From Lentzea cavernae (GTDB lineage: Bacteria > Actinomycetota > Actinomycetes > Mycobacteriales > Pseudonocardiaceae), in NCBI RefSeq assembly GCF_014653695.1, contig NZ_BNAR01000002.1:186001-250000 (forward strand): a DNA stretch of 64,000 nucleotides, written 5' to 3'. Positions 18,355 to 27,038 of the stretch are shown here, piece after piece. A program made the position numbers and the translations under genes. The notes below the pieces were generated by a model that saw only the letters and a program-made list of their open reading frames with translations, was not told the DNA's origin and ran no database searches. How positions within the stretch are numbered: position 1 is the first letter of the stretch; each line of letters opens with the position of its first letter.

Positions 18355-19584
18355 TCAGGCGAGGTGTCCGTCCGGCCGCACGAGTCCCGCCCCGGTCTCC
18401 ACGTGACCGCCGCCGCGCAGCCGCGTGAACAGCGTGTCCCCGCCAGACAGCCGCTGGTCGGGCACACGACGACCGGTCGCATAGGCGACGTCGAGACCGG
18501 AAAGCCGTTCGGCGAGCACCTTCGACATGTCCGGCGCGGACGCGATCAGCCCGCTCACCACCGCGCGCAACGCCTGCCCCTCCGGCGAGTACGCCGTCAT
18601 CAGCGCCGTCTGGGCCCTGGTGTGCCGCAACAGGTCCGCGCCCACCGGGTGGCGTTCCGCGTGGTAGGTGTCGAGCAACGCCTCGTCGGCGCGTCCGGTG
18701 ACGACGGCGGCGAGTTTCCAGCCGAGGTTGTGCGCGTCCTGGATGCCGACGTTCATGCCGACCCCGCCCGCCGGGAAGTGCATGTGCGCGGCGTCGCCCG
18801 CCAGCAGGACGTTCCCCGACCGGTAGGTGGAGGCCTGGCGGGTGGCGTTGCCGAAGCGCGACAACCACTTCGGGTCGCGCATCCCGAAGTCGGTGCCGGC
18901 GATGGCCCTGACGGTGACGCGCAGCTCGTCGAGGGTCAGCTCACCCCTGCCGGTGGTGGGGGCGCCGCCGACGATCCGGTGCAGGCCGCCGGGCAGCGGT
19001 ACGACCATCAGGCCGCCCTCGGGGCCGGTGATGTTCGCGAACCCGGGCGGGTCGTCCAGCACCACGTCGCCGAGCCAGCCCCACGTCGTGGCGTCGGTGC
19101 CCGGGAAGTCGATGCCCGCGGCCTCCCGCACGGTGCTGCGCGTGCCATCGCAGCCGACCACGTACCGCGCGGCCACGACCTCGTCGGCCAGTCGCACTCC
19201 CGAACCGGTCAGACCGGTCACCTGACATCCCCTGCGCACCACAGCGCCCAGTGCCAGAGCGCGCTCTTCGAGCAGCTCTTCGGTGCGGGCTTGCGGCAAC
19301 GCCAGCGTGAACGGGTACGGCGTGTCCAGCACCGAGAAGTCCATGCGGTCGGGCAGCCCGCCGAAGTGGCCGTTCGGGATCCGGACGCCCTCCGCCAGGA
19401 ACGGCTCCGCGACGCCGCGGCAGTCGAGGACCTCGATCGTGCGGGGGTGGATCGTGAGCGCCTTGGAGTTGGCGTCCCGTTCCCGCCGCGTCTCCAGCAC
19501 CACCACCGAGGCCCCGCCGAGCCGCAGCTCCCCTGCCAGCCAGAGCCCGGTCGGCCCGGCTCCCACGATCACCACGTCGTACAC
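18355..19584 (-). CDS. FAD-dependent aromatic hydroxylase (PHBH/RdmE type)
   Basis: 409 residues from the GTG at 19584, fixed by AAGGAGG six bases upstream in the mRNA. The FAD motif is VVIVGAGPTGLWLAGEL at the N-terminus. The DG motif is CDGTRSTVREAAG near the middle, and the third motif GNVLLAGDAAHMHFPAGGVGMNVGIQDAHNLGWKL contacts the flavin. This set marks class A aromatic monooxygenases, which add oxygen to phenols or polyketide rings such as tetracyclines and rifamycins. It is divergent from a TetR gene with shared operators, so it may detoxify an aromatic antibiotic (inference). Confidence 0.85.
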   Translation of the reverse strand: MYDVVIVGAGPTGLWLAGELRLGGASVVVLETRRERDANSKALTIHPRTIEVLDCRGVAEPFLAEGVRIPNGHFGGLPDRMDFSVLDTPYPFTLALPQARTEELLEERALALGAVVRRGCQVTGLTGSGVRLADEVVAARYVVGCDGTRSTVREAAGIDFPGTDATTWGWLGDVVLDDPPGFANITGPEGGLMVVPLPGGLHRIVGGAPTTGRGELTLDELRVTVRAIAGTDFGMRDPKWLSRFGNATRQASTYRSGNVLLAGDAAHMHFPAGGVGMNVGIQDAHNLGWKLAAVVTGRADEALLDTYHAERHPVGADLLRHTRAQTALMTAYSPEGQALRAVVSGLIASAPDMSKVLAERLSGLDVAYATGRRVPDQRLSGGDTLFTRLRGGGHVETGAGLVRPDGHLA

Positions 19585-19593
19585 GATTCCTCC

Positions 19594-19643
19594 TTGGTCA
19601 CTGACCAACACCATGGCGTCGAGTAGACTAGGTCAGTGACCAA
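19594..19643. promoter_or_regulatory. Pair of TetR operators and leaderless promoter
   Basis: The palindrome TTGGTCACTGACCAA lies at 19594-19608 and a one-mismatch copy TAGGTCAGTGACCAA at 19629-19643. The second copy covers the GTG start of the TetR gene at 19636. CTGACC at 19601-19606 and TAGACT at 19624-19629 are 17 bases apart and predict transcription starting at about the GTG. The first operator sits just upstream of the hydroxylase ribosome site on the other strand, so both genes can be repressed. Confidence 0.75.
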
Positions 19644-20208
19644 GAGTCAAGCGGACGTCGTGCGGGCGGCGCTGGAGATCCTCGACGAGCGCGGCGCCGA
19701 GGCGGTGTCGATGCGGGCCATCGCGCAGAAGCTCGACGTGCGGATGAACACCGTCCTGTGGCACGTCAAGACCAAGGCGCGGCTGGAGGAGCTGATGGCG
19801 GACGCGATCGTCGCCAGCGTCTCGCTCGACGGCCTGCCGGAGCACTGGCACGACCGGGCTGCCGAGATCGTCCGCCGCTACCGGAGGGCGTTGCTGGCCC
19901 ACCGCGACGGCGCCGTGGTGGTGGCGGGCACCTACGCCGCCGAACCGGCCACTTTGGACACAGCGGAAGCACTCGTCACCGCGCTGCTGGACGGTGGTTC
20001 GTCGCCCAGGGACGCCGCGTGGACGTGTTGGAGCCTCATCTACCTCGTGCTCGGCCTGACCCAGGAGGAGCAGGCGCTGCCCCACGGCTCCGACGGTCTC
20101 GACGTGGGCGAGCGGCCCTCGCTGCGGCGGATACTGCCCTTCCTCGCCGAGGAGTCGTTCGACGAGCGGTTCGAGTTCGGCGTCGCCAGGTTGCTCAAGC
20201 CTCGGTGA
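19636..20208 (+). CDS. TetR-family repressor of the divergent hydroxylase
   Basis: 190 residues from the GTG at 19636. The helix-turn-helix (RAALEILDERGAEAVSMRAIAQKLDVRMNTVLWHVKTKARLEELM) is of the TetR-class type, in which the recognition helix is followed by WHVKTKAxL. The C-terminal ligand pocket is TetR_C-like. It probably senses the aromatic substrate of the hydroxylase and represses both genes through two near-identical operators. The 3' end overlaps the convergent acyltransferase by 14 bases. Confidence 0.85.
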   Translation: MTKSQADVVRAALEILDERGAEAVSMRAIAQKLDVRMNTVLWHVKTKARLEELMADAIVASVSLDGLPEHWHDRAAEIVRRYRRALLAHRDGAVVVAGTYAAEPATLDTAEALVTALLDGGSSPRDAAWTCWSLIYLVLGLTQEEQALPHGSDGLDVGERPSLRRILPFLAEESFDERFEFGVARLLKPR

Positions 20209-22144
20209 CGGCGTCGAGCGCCTCCTCGACCACCTCGGACAACGAGCGCATGAAGGTGGCGCTCACGTGGTTGTCGTCGAAGTTGACGAGCAGGTCGCCC
20301 CTGACCGGCGGGCACTGGTCCTCGGTGCAGAGCTGGTCGCTGAAGTCGAGGAACGACACGTTGCCCGGGACGTCGAGCTGGGCGTAGGGCGGCACGGGCG
20401 CGAGCAGGTCGGACCTCGGCGCGCCGCACCGGGGCGCGGGGCCGTGCACCTGCACGCAGTCGAGCACCGAGAAGCCGTAGCGGGGGTTGTCGCGCACCGC
20501 GACCACCGGGATTCCCTCGGCGTCGAGCTGGCGCCAGCGCTCCACGAAGCCGGGAGGCGTCTGCTCGGTCAGTCCCACCTGGACGTTGCGGGTGGCGAGG
20601 GTGAAGACGAAGTCGGGACGCAGGCCGATGATCTCGCCCGCGGCACTGTCGTTCCACCGCACGCACGACTGGTCGTCCGGGTTCTTCTCCGACCGCGTGG
20701 AGAACGGGCAGGCGCCCCTGAGCATGGTGATCAGCTGCCAGTTCCGGCGCTGCGCGATCGGGGCGAGGGCGGCGAGGTACTGCTGCACGTGCGAGTCGCC
20801 GACGAGCACGACGCGTTTGGCCGGTGTGCCGTCGGCCGGGCCGTGGCAGACGTCGAGTTCGTCGTCGTGGGCGGACTTCGCGCAGTGCTGGTCGTCCAGT
20901 GCCGCGAAGTCCGTGGCCGCGACCTGCGCTGCCACCTCACGAGGACCCGTCGGTTGCAGGACGACGGTAGCCGCCAGCAACGGGACGAGCAGCAGCGCGA
21001 TGAGCGTGCGGGCCTTCCAACGGGATTTCCGCACCGGTTCCTCGACCAGGTGGTGCGTGGCGGCCGCGAGCACGAGCGACGCGCCGATGATCACCAGTCC
21101 GCCGAGCAGGCCGACCTCGCCGCGACCGCCGATCACGAGCCACCCCACCAGCACGGGCCAGTGCCAGAGGTAGAGGGAGTAGCTGAGATCTCCCAGGTAC
21201 CGCAACGGTTCGCCGGCCAGCAGGCGGTCCGCGCCGAACCGGCTTCCGGTGGTCCCGGCGACGATCACCGCGGCGGCGCACGTCGTCGGCCACAACGCCA
21301 GGTGGCCGGGGAACGCGGCGCCGACGTCCAGCACCACCCCGCAGACCAGCAGTCCCAGCAGACCCGCCCAGCCCAGCACCGTCCTCACAGGACCGGAGAG
21401 GTCGACGCGCGACACCACCAGCGCCAGCAGGCCGCCGAAGGCGAACTCCCAGATCCGTGTGGCCGTGTGGAAGTAGGCCAGCGGCTGGTCGACGGCCGTG
21501 AGCCACACCGAGAAACCGAGTGAGAGCGCGAAAACCGCGAGCAGCACGCGCAGGAGCGAGCCCCGCAGCACCGTGACCACCAGGACCAGCAAGGGCCAGA
21601 GGAGGTAGAACTGGCCCTGGATCGACAACGACCAGAAGTGCTGCACGACACTGGCGTGCTCGTGTTGTGCGTAGTAGTCCGCCGAATCCGACGCCAGCTG
21701 CCAGTTCTCGAGGAACAGCGCGGAGGCGATCACCTCGCGCACCGTCTGCGCCCAGCGGTTCTCCGGCAGCACCAAGGCACCGGCGACCAGCGTCGCGCCG
21801 AGCACGACGAACGCGGCGGGCAGCAACCGTTTCGCCATCCTGCTCCACGTCGCGCGCAGGTCGAGCCGCCCGCGCCCGGTGGCCCGCACGAGCTGTCCCG
21901 TCACCAGGAAACCGGAGATCAGGAAGAAGACGTCGACACCGCCGGACACCCGGCCGAGCCACACGTGGTAGACCACCACGAGCAGTGCGGCCACCGCGCG
22001 CAGGCCCTGCAGTTCCGCACGATAAGTACGTTCCGGAGATGGCGCGCGCACTGCCGCACTGTGATCACTACCCGACACGCCTGCGAGGCTGACGTCTCGC
22101 GGCCCTGGGGTAAATCCGTGGCAACACCCAACTTCGGCCTGCAT
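20195..22144 (-). CDS. OafA/YrhL-type membrane acyltransferase with C-terminal SGNH domain
   Basis: 649 residues from the ATG at 22144; a later GTG (VSGSDHS) is possible. Acyltransferase-3 membrane domain: RAELQGLRAVAALLVVVYHVW with catalytic-type H60, SGGVDVFFLISGFL, then about ten membrane helices. After a final helix (TLIALLLVPLLAATVVLQ) comes an extracytoplasmic SGNH domain with VGDSHVQQYL (block I) and FDDNHVSATF (block V Asp-x-x-His). Such fused proteins transfer acetyl or other short acyl groups onto cell-surface polysaccharide or peptidoglycan. The acceptor is unknown. Confidence 0.87.
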   Translation of the reverse strand: MQAEVGCCHGFTPGPRDVSLAGVSGSDHSAAVRAPSPERTYRAELQGLRAVAALLVVVYHVWLGRVSGGVDVFFLISGFLVTGQLVRATGRGRLDLRATWSRMAKRLLPAAFVVLGATLVAGALVLPENRWAQTVREVIASALFLENWQLASDSADYYAQHEHASVVQHFWSLSIQGQFYLLWPLLVLVVTVLRGSLLRVLLAVFALSLGFSVWLTAVDQPLAYFHTATRIWEFAFGGLLALVVSRVDLSGPVRTVLGWAGLLGLLVCGVVLDVGAAFPGHLALWPTTCAAAVIVAGTTGSRFGADRLLAGEPLRYLGDLSYSLYLWHWPVLVGWLVIGGRGEVGLLGGLVIIGASLVLAAATHHLVEEPVRKSRWKARTLIALLLVPLLAATVVLQPTGPREVAAQVAATDFAALDDQHCAKSAHDDELDVCHGPADGTPAKRVVLVGDSHVQQYLAALAPIAQRRNWQLITMLRGACPFSTRSEKNPDDQSCVRWNDSAAGEIIGLRPDFVFTLATRNVQVGLTEQTPPGFVERWRQLDAEGIPVVAVRDNPRYGFSVLDCVQVHGPAPRCGAPRSDLLAPVPPYAQLDVPGNVSFLDFSDQLCTEDQCPPVRGDLLVNFDDNHVSATFMRSLSEVVEEALDAVTEA

Positions 22145-22250
22145 GGTGTCCCCCCGCGGCCGGGAGTTGAGTGGCCGGACCGATCGCCGGAACGGCCTCG
22201 GCCGGGCATCGTGGAAGGCACAACCCCCTCCGACCGCCACGGGAGGCGCC

Positions 22251-22415
22251 ATGGTCCACACAGACCGACCCGCCCTCACACGACGGCCGCTGACCTGGGT
22301 TCTGCTCGGGGCCGCACTGGCCCTGCTGATCGCCGGAATCACCGCGCCACACGCACTGCTCATCGCCGCCGGACTGATCCTGGCGGGCCTGATCGGCCTC
22401 AACCGCACGCAGTGA
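22251..22415 (+). CDS. Small two-helix membrane protein
   Basis: 54 residues from the ATG at 22251 with GGGAGG six bases upstream. A short basic N-terminus (MVHTDRPALTRRP) is followed by two hydrophobic segments joined by a turn at TAPH. No known family is recognised. It stands alone, divergent from the acyltransferase and 102 bases before the CBS gene. Confidence 0.5.
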   Translation: MVHTDRPALTRRPLTWVLLGAALALLIAGITAPHALLIAAGLILAGLIGLNRTQ

Positions 22416-22517
22416 CTACATGTCTGGAAAGTCTGAAATGGGTGTTGCACCCGATGGTTCCGGACGGCCTTCCCGCACAGACTTCCACCACGACCTGGCT
22501 GGAGACAGGAGGCGACC

Positions 22518-23024
22518 ATGTCCACAGCGGGACAACTGGCCGGACGCACCGAACGGGCTGATGCCATGCAGGCACGCGACATCGCCATCAACGTTCCGAC
22601 CGTGACGGTCGACGACCCGATCACCAAGGCGGTGCGGGTGATGGCGGTCAACAGGCTGCCGGGACTCATCGTGGTCGACGACCGCGCCCGGCCGTGGACG
22701 GTGCTGCCGGGCACGCAGGTGCTGCGGCTCGCGGTTCCCCAGTCCTACCAAGAGGATCCGGCGCTCGCCCGCGTCGTCGACGAGGGGCACGCCGACCTGT
22801 TCTGGATGGAACTGGCCGACCGCACCGTCGGCGACGTGGCACCGAACCACCGTGCCAAACCCGCGACCGTCCGCGCCGACGCGACACTGCTGGAGGTCGC
22901 CGCGCTGATGGCCCGCCAGCACAGCCCGCTCGTCGCCGTGATCGACGACGACGGCGCGCTGGTCGGCGCGATCACGCTCGACCGACTCATCACCTCGCTC
23001 GCCGTCTACACCGGCGAGGACTGA
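22518..23024 (+). CDS. CBS-pair domain protein
   Basis: 168 residues, AGGAGG seven bases before the ATG. Two CBS motifs: [39 protein letters not shown] (about 17-55) and [55 protein letters not shown] (about 103-160). The pair would bind an adenine nucleotide. No catalytic domain is attached. It precedes a membrane permease by 81 bases in the same direction and could gate it according to nucleotide level (inference from position). Confidence 0.8.
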   Translation: MSTAGQLAGRTERADAMQARDIAINVPTVTVDDPITKAVRVMAVNRLPGLIVVDDRARPWTVLPGTQVLRLAVPQSYQEDPALARVVDEGHADLFWMELADRTVGDVAPNHRAKPATVRADATLLEVAALMARQHSPLVAVIDDDGALVGAITLDRLITSLAVYTGED

Positions 23025-23044
23025 ACCCCGGGCCACCTGTCCCC

Positions 23045-23096
23045 GTCACCGCCGGCGAGCTGAACTCGCGCCGGCGGTGACACCCGTCCCCTTTTT
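23045..23096 (+). terminator. Hairpin with T run between CBS gene and permease
   Basis: A 12-bp stem (23045-23056 with 23070-23081) extended by GAG/CTC after a two-base bulge, loop CTGAA, with CTTTTT ten bases later. It ends nine bases before the permease start, so it could either terminate the CBS message or act as a leader attenuator for the permease. Confidence 0.6.
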
Positions 23097-23105
23097 GGGA
23101 GCCCC

Positions 23106-24389
23106 GTGAGCGCAGTCCTCGCCCTCGCGATCTTCCTGGTCGCGTTCTTCTTCATCGCCACCGAGAAGGCGAACAAGGTCAAGGTCGTTCTCGTGGCCGC
23201 CGGGCTCATGGCCGTGTTCGGCCTGGTCCCCGGTTCCGAGGTGTTCTTCTCCGAACACTCGGGCATCGACTGGAACGTCATCTTCCTGCTGTTCGGCATG
23301 ATGATCATCGTCGGGATCGTCAAGCAGACCGGCGTGTTCGACTACCTCGCCATCTGGGCCGCCAAGAAGGCCCGCGGCCGCCCCTACCGGCTGATGGTGA
23401 TGCTGATGGTCATCACCGCCATCGCGTCGCCGTTCCTGGACAACGTCACCACGATCATGCTCGTCGCGCCGGTCACCATCGTGGTGTGCAACCGGCTGCG
23501 GATCGCGGCCCAGCCGTACCTGATCGCCGAGGTGCTCGCGTCCAACATCGGTGGCGCGGCGACGTTGATCGGCGACCCGCCGAACATCATCATCGGCAGC
23601 CGGGCCGGGCTCACGTTCACCGACTTCCTCGTCCACATGGCACCGATCGTCGCCGTCGTGTTCGTGGTCTTCGTGCTGCTCACCAAAGTCCTGTTCCGCA
23701 AGTCGTTCCAGTACAACGCCGAGCACGTCGAAGCCGTGATGGCGTTGCAGGAGAAGCGGGCGATCACCGACCCCGCGATGCTGCGCCGCTGCCTGATCGT
23801 CTTCACCGGTGTGGTGATCGGGTTCGGCCTGCACGCCGTGCTGCACCTCGACCCCGCGATCGTCGCCCTCGTCGGCGCGGGCGTGATGCTGCTGGTGACC
23901 CGCGCCGACGTGAACGACGTGCTGGCCGAGGTGGAGTGGCCGACGCTGACGTTCTTCATGGGACTTTTCGTGATGGTCGCGGGACTCGTGCACACCGGGG
24001 TCATCGAGACCGTGGGCACCTGGGCGGTCTCGGCGTTCGGCGACAACTACTTCGCCGCCGCCACCGCGTTGTTGTTCGGTTCCAGCGTGCTCGGCGCGTT
24101 CTTCGACAACATCCCGTACGTCGCCACGATGACCCCTGTGGTCGAGGGCATGGTGGCCGAGATCCCCGACGCCGCGACGGGTCAGTCGCTGTGGTGGGCG
24201 TTCGCCCTCGGCGCGGACTTCGGCGGCAACGGCACCGCGGTCGCCGCCAGCGCCAACGTCGTCGCGCTCGGCATCGCCGCCCGCGCGGGGCACCGGATCA
24301 GCTTCTGGCAGTTCACCCGCTACGGCATCGTCGTGACGCTGATCAGCACGGTCATGGCGTGGGTCTACGTCTGGCTGCGGTACTTCTGA
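23106..24389 (+). CDS. SLC13/ArsB-NhaD superfamily ion transporter
   Basis: 427 residues from a GTG. About eleven hydrophobic segments. The conserved loops SPFLDNVTTIMLVAPV and GGAATLIGDPPNIIIGSRAGLTFTDF are the ion-transporter superfamily signature shared by NhaD antiporters, ArsB arsenite pumps and citrate carriers; the repeat in the second half reads SSVLGAFFDNIPYVATMTPVV. No arsenic genes are adjacent, so a sodium/proton or organic-anion role is as likely as arsenite export. Convergent overlap of 25 bases with the MFS gene. Confidence 0.82.
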   Translation: MSAVLALAIFLVAFFFIATEKANKVKVVLVAAGLMAVFGLVPGSEVFFSEHSGIDWNVIFLLFGMMIIVGIVKQTGVFDYLAIWAAKKARGRPYRLMVMLMVITAIASPFLDNVTTIMLVAPVTIVVCNRLRIAAQPYLIAEVLASNIGGAATLIGDPPNIIIGSRAGLTFTDFLVHMAPIVAVVFVVFVLLTKVLFRKSFQYNAEHVEAVMALQEKRAITDPAMLRRCLIVFTGVVIGFGLHAVLHLDPAIVALVGAGVMLLVTRADVNDVLAEVEWPTLTFFMGLFVMVAGLVHTGVIETVGTWAVSAFGDNYFAAATALLFGSSVLGAFFDNIPYVATMTPVVEGMVAEIPDAATGQSLWWAFALGADFGGNGTAVAASANVVALGIAARAGHRISFWQFTRYGIVVTLISTVMAWVYVWLRYF

Positions 24390-25579
24390 CCGCGCAGCAC
24401 CGGCGACACCCAGGCCGCCACGACACCGGTCAGCAGCACGGCGAGCCCGGCGCCGAGGCCGGCCCGCGGATCACCGGTCGCGACCGACAGGACACCGGCC
24501 AGCCCCGCTCCCAGGGGCTGGCCGAGACCCCAGGCGACCATCCGCGCCGTGGTGTTCACCCGCGACTGGAGCTCCTGCGGGCACACCTGCTGCCGGTAGG
24601 TGATCCCGTTGATCACCACGATCGCACCGCTGACGCCCCAGCAGGTCGCCGTCACGCAGAGCACGAGCCAATGTCCGCTGACGAGAACGAGGACGCCGCA
24701 GAGCACGGACAGCGGCAACGCCGTCAGCGCCACCCTCGCGTTGCCCCACCGTGCAGTCACCCTCGGCAGCAGCCGTGAGGCGATGACCGCGCCCACACCC
24801 CAGCACGTGAACAGCACGGCGAGCCGGGTGTCCCCTTTCGGCGCGACGCCCAGGACCTTGTCGGCGAACGGCACGAGCACCGCCATCCACGCGCCGCTCG
24901 CGACCGAGTGCGTGGCGCCCACGAGGGTGAGGATCCGGATGACTGGTTCGCGCCAGAGGAACCGCAACCCCTCGCGCACGTCGTTGGCCAGTTCGCCCGC
25001 ACCGCGCACCGGCCGTGGATCGGCCATGCTGCTGGTGATCGCGCGCAACAACAATGCCGACCCCACCGCCGTCAGAGCGTTCACCGCCAGCAGTGCGGCA
25101 GGGGCCACGATCGCCACGAGCAGACCTGTCAGACCGGGCACCACGAGTTCCACCACGGTCGTGCGGCCGTAGAGCGTCGAGTAGGCCGCGGTGAGCTTCT
25201 CCTTGCCCACCAACGTCGGCAGCGCGCCGAAGTTCGCCGCGTCGAAGAACACGAACGCCGTCTGCGTCGTGAACGCCACCACCACGACGTGCGGCGCGGT
25301 CAGACCGCCGGCCAGCCACGCCAGCGGCACGCTCAGCAGCACGGCGGCGACCGCGAAGTCCATCGCCACCATCATCATCCGGCGGTCCAGCCGGTCCGCC
25401 AGCGCACCGGCCAGCAGTCCGAACACCAGGTACGGCAACGCTTCCGCCGCCGTGACGGCCGACGTCCAGCCGGCGGACCCGGTCAGCTGGTAGACGAGGA
25501 CGGGCAGGGCCACCGCCGACACCACGGCGCCGGTCACCGACAGCACCCGTGCGTTCAGGTACCTGCTGAAGTCACTCAC
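24365..25579 (-). CDS. MFS transporter (enterobactin-exporter-like, 12 TM)
   Basis: 404 residues from the GTG at 25579, which overlaps the stop of the WYL gene as GTGA and has GGGGGAG upstream. Twelve hydrophobic segments; motif A appears as GALADRLDRRMMMV. It belongs to the MFS_3/EntS-like branch (SRYLNARVLSVTGAVVSAVALPVLVYQLTGSAGWTSAV). Substrate unknown; export of a small molecule is most likely. It is translationally coupled to, and probably controlled by, the upstream WYL regulator. Confidence 0.82.
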   Translation of the reverse strand: MSDFSRYLNARVLSVTGAVVSAVALPVLVYQLTGSAGWTSAVTAAEALPYLVFGLLAGALADRLDRRMMMVAMDFAVAAVLLSVPLAWLAGGLTAPHVVVVAFTTQTAFVFFDAANFGALPTLVGKEKLTAAYSTLYGRTTVVELVVPGLTGLLVAIVAPAALLAVNALTAVGSALLLRAITSSMADPRPVRGAGELANDVREGLRFLWREPVIRILTLVGATHSVASGAWMAVLVPFADKVLGVAPKGDTRLAVLFTCWGVGAVIASRLLPRVTARWGNARVALTALPLSVLCGVLVLVSGHWLVLCVTATCWGVSGAIVVINGITYRQQVCPQELQSRVNTTARMVAWGLGQPLGAGLAGVLSVATGDPRAGLGAGLAVLLTGVVAAWVSPVLRGQKYRSQT

Positions 25580-26550
25580 TTCTCCCCCTCGCCGTACAGC
25601 GTGGTGACCGCCACCGCCCGGTCCCGCAGTGCGACGCGCAACCACTGCGGTTCCAAGGCTTCCGCGCTCGTCGACAGCTGCCACAACGCCCACTCCGCGT
25701 GCCGCGCGTCCTGGAACGCGACCTCCATCAGCAGCCAGCCGTCCTCGGTCTCCTCGGTGAGAACGGCCAGTGCGGTGCGCACCAGCTCCTCCCGCCGCGC
25801 CGGACGCACCCGCAGCCGCACCGACACCTGGTCTCCGCCGGCGCGGAACCGCGTGCCGCGTTCCTGCCAGGCCCGCCCCAGGTCCACCCGGTCGGGCCGC
25901 CGCGCGGGCTCGTCCAGCTCCTCGGCGGCCAGGATCCGCGACAACCGGTAGGTGCGGTCCTCCCCAGACCGCTGAGCCAGCAGATAACCCTGCTCCCGCA
26001 CGGTGACCAGGCCGATCGGCTCGACCGTGCGCCACTCGGCCGCGCTGCCGGGGGCCTCGTAGTGGATCCGCAACCGGTGCCCCGCGAACACCGCGCGCCG
26101 GACCTCCGCCACCACCGCGTCGGGCAGCTCCTCCTCGACCGCGCGGCGTGCCAGGAGATCGGTCTCCGGGTCGATGAGCAGGCGTTCCGCCGCACCGGCC
26201 GCCGTCTGCCGGTAGCTCTCCGGCAGCGCGTCGACCACCTTGAGCATGGCCGAGGCGAGCGCCGAGCCGAGGCCGAACACCTGGGCGCCGCGGCGCGAGC
26301 CGGCGACGAGCAGGGCGAGCGCCTCGTCGTGGTTCAGGCCGGTCAGTTCGGTCTGGAAACCGGGCAGCAGCGCGAACCCGCCGTGCCGGCCGCGTTCGGC
26401 GTAGACCGGGACACCGGCCGCGGACAGCGCCTCGATGTCGCGCAGCACGGTCCGGGTGGACACCTCGAGCTCGCGGGCGAGGGAGGTGGCCGAGAGCCGC
26501 CCGTGCCGCCGCAGCAGCAGGACGAGCGAGACCAACCGGTCGGCGCGCAT
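25576..26550 (-). CDS. WYL-domain transcriptional regulator (DeoR-type HTH)
   Basis: 324 residues. Helix-turn-helix at 1-55 (RLVSLVLLLRRHGRLSATSLARELEVSTRTVLRDIEALSAAGVPVYAERG), a linker domain, then a WYL domain (about 140-210: AVFAGHRLRIHYEAPG...RTVEPIGLVTVREQGYLLAQRSGEDRTYRLSRI) and a WCX C-terminal extension. WYL domains bind nucleic acid or small ligands. A perfect 11-bp-armed inverted repeat lies between it and the divergent RidA gene, so it probably regulates both directions. Confidence 0.88.
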   Translation of the reverse strand: MRADRLVSLVLLLRRHGRLSATSLARELEVSTRTVLRDIEALSAAGVPVYAERGRHGGFALLPGFQTELTGLNHDEALALLVAGSRRGAQVFGLGSALASAMLKVVDALPESYRQTAAGAAERLLIDPETDLLARRAVEEELPDAVVAEVRRAVFAGHRLRIHYEAPGSAAEWRTVEPIGLVTVREQGYLLAQRSGEDRTYRLSRILAAEELDEPARRPDRVDLGRAWQERGTRFRAGGDQVSVRLRVRPARREELVRTALAVLTEETEDGWLLMEVAFQDARHAEWALWQLSTSAEALEPQWLRVALRDRAVAVTTLYGEGEK

Positions 26551-26566
26551 GCGGAAACCGTACGGG

Positions 26567-26593
26567 AATACACGACAGAGGATGTCGTGTATT
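26567..26593. promoter_or_regulatory. Operator between WYL regulator and RidA gene
   Basis: A perfect inverted repeat AATACACGACA (26567-26577), spacer GAGGA, TGTCGTGTATT (26583-26593). It is 17 bases upstream of the regulator start and 50 bases upstream of the RidA start. Half-site length and position fit a DeoR/WYL-type dimer. Confidence 0.7.
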
Positions 26594-26642
26594 GCTTGCG
26601 AGGCTGACCAGCGACAATCCGGAGATTGGAGCTGTAGTCGCA

Positions 26643-27038
26643 GTGGAACGAACGCCGGTCGACCCGTGGACGTGGTCGGCGGGGCTGGGCTACCACCAGG
26701 GCGAGGTCGTCACGGGCCAGACCCGGACGCTGTACTGCGCCGGGCAGGCCTCGATGAACGGTGAGGGCGGGCCCGAGCACGCCGGCGACATGGCGGCGCA
26801 GCTGGCGCTGAGCCTCGACAACCTGGAGGCCGTGCTGGCCGGGGCGGGGATGACGCCGGCGAACCTGGTGCGGCTCACCGTGTACACCACCGACGTCGAC
26901 CTGCTGTTCCAGCACTACGGAGTGCTGGCAGCGCGTCTCGGCGCGGCGCAGGCGGCTCCGCCCACGACGATGCTCGGTGTCAGCAGGCTGGCGCTCCCCG
27001 ACCTGATGGTCGAGCTCGAGGGGACGGCCGTGGCGTGA
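26643..27038 (+). CDS. RidA family imine/enamine deaminase
   Basis: 131 residues from the GTG at 26643 (GGAG about 12 bases before). It follows the YjgF/RidA fold: WSAGLGYHQGEVV...TLYCAGQAS, LDNLEAVLAGAGMTPANLVRLTVYTTDVDLL and PPTTMLGVSRLALPDLMVELEGTAV. The usual substrate-carboxylate arginine after GVxxL is shifted to SRLALP, so it may belong to a non-archetypal Rid subgroup. Probable role: clearing reactive enamines or a pathway-specific deamination. Overlaps the next gene by GTGA. Confidence 0.8.
   Translation: MERTPVDPWTWSAGLGYHQGEVVTGQTRTLYCAGQASMNGEGGPEHAGDMAAQLALSLDNLEAVLAGAGMTPANLVRLTVYTTDVDLLFQHYGVLAARLGAAQAAPPTTMLGVSRLALPDLMVELEGTAVA

Noticed and set aside
15500..18868. Open frame of about 1100 codons on the minus strand across GAF regulator and FMO genes
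   Set aside because: It crosses several well-supported genes and has no recognisable domain.
23106..24389. Naming as arsenite pump ArsB
   Set aside because: No arsR, arsC or arsA genes are adjacent and the superfamily includes sodium and organic-anion carriers.
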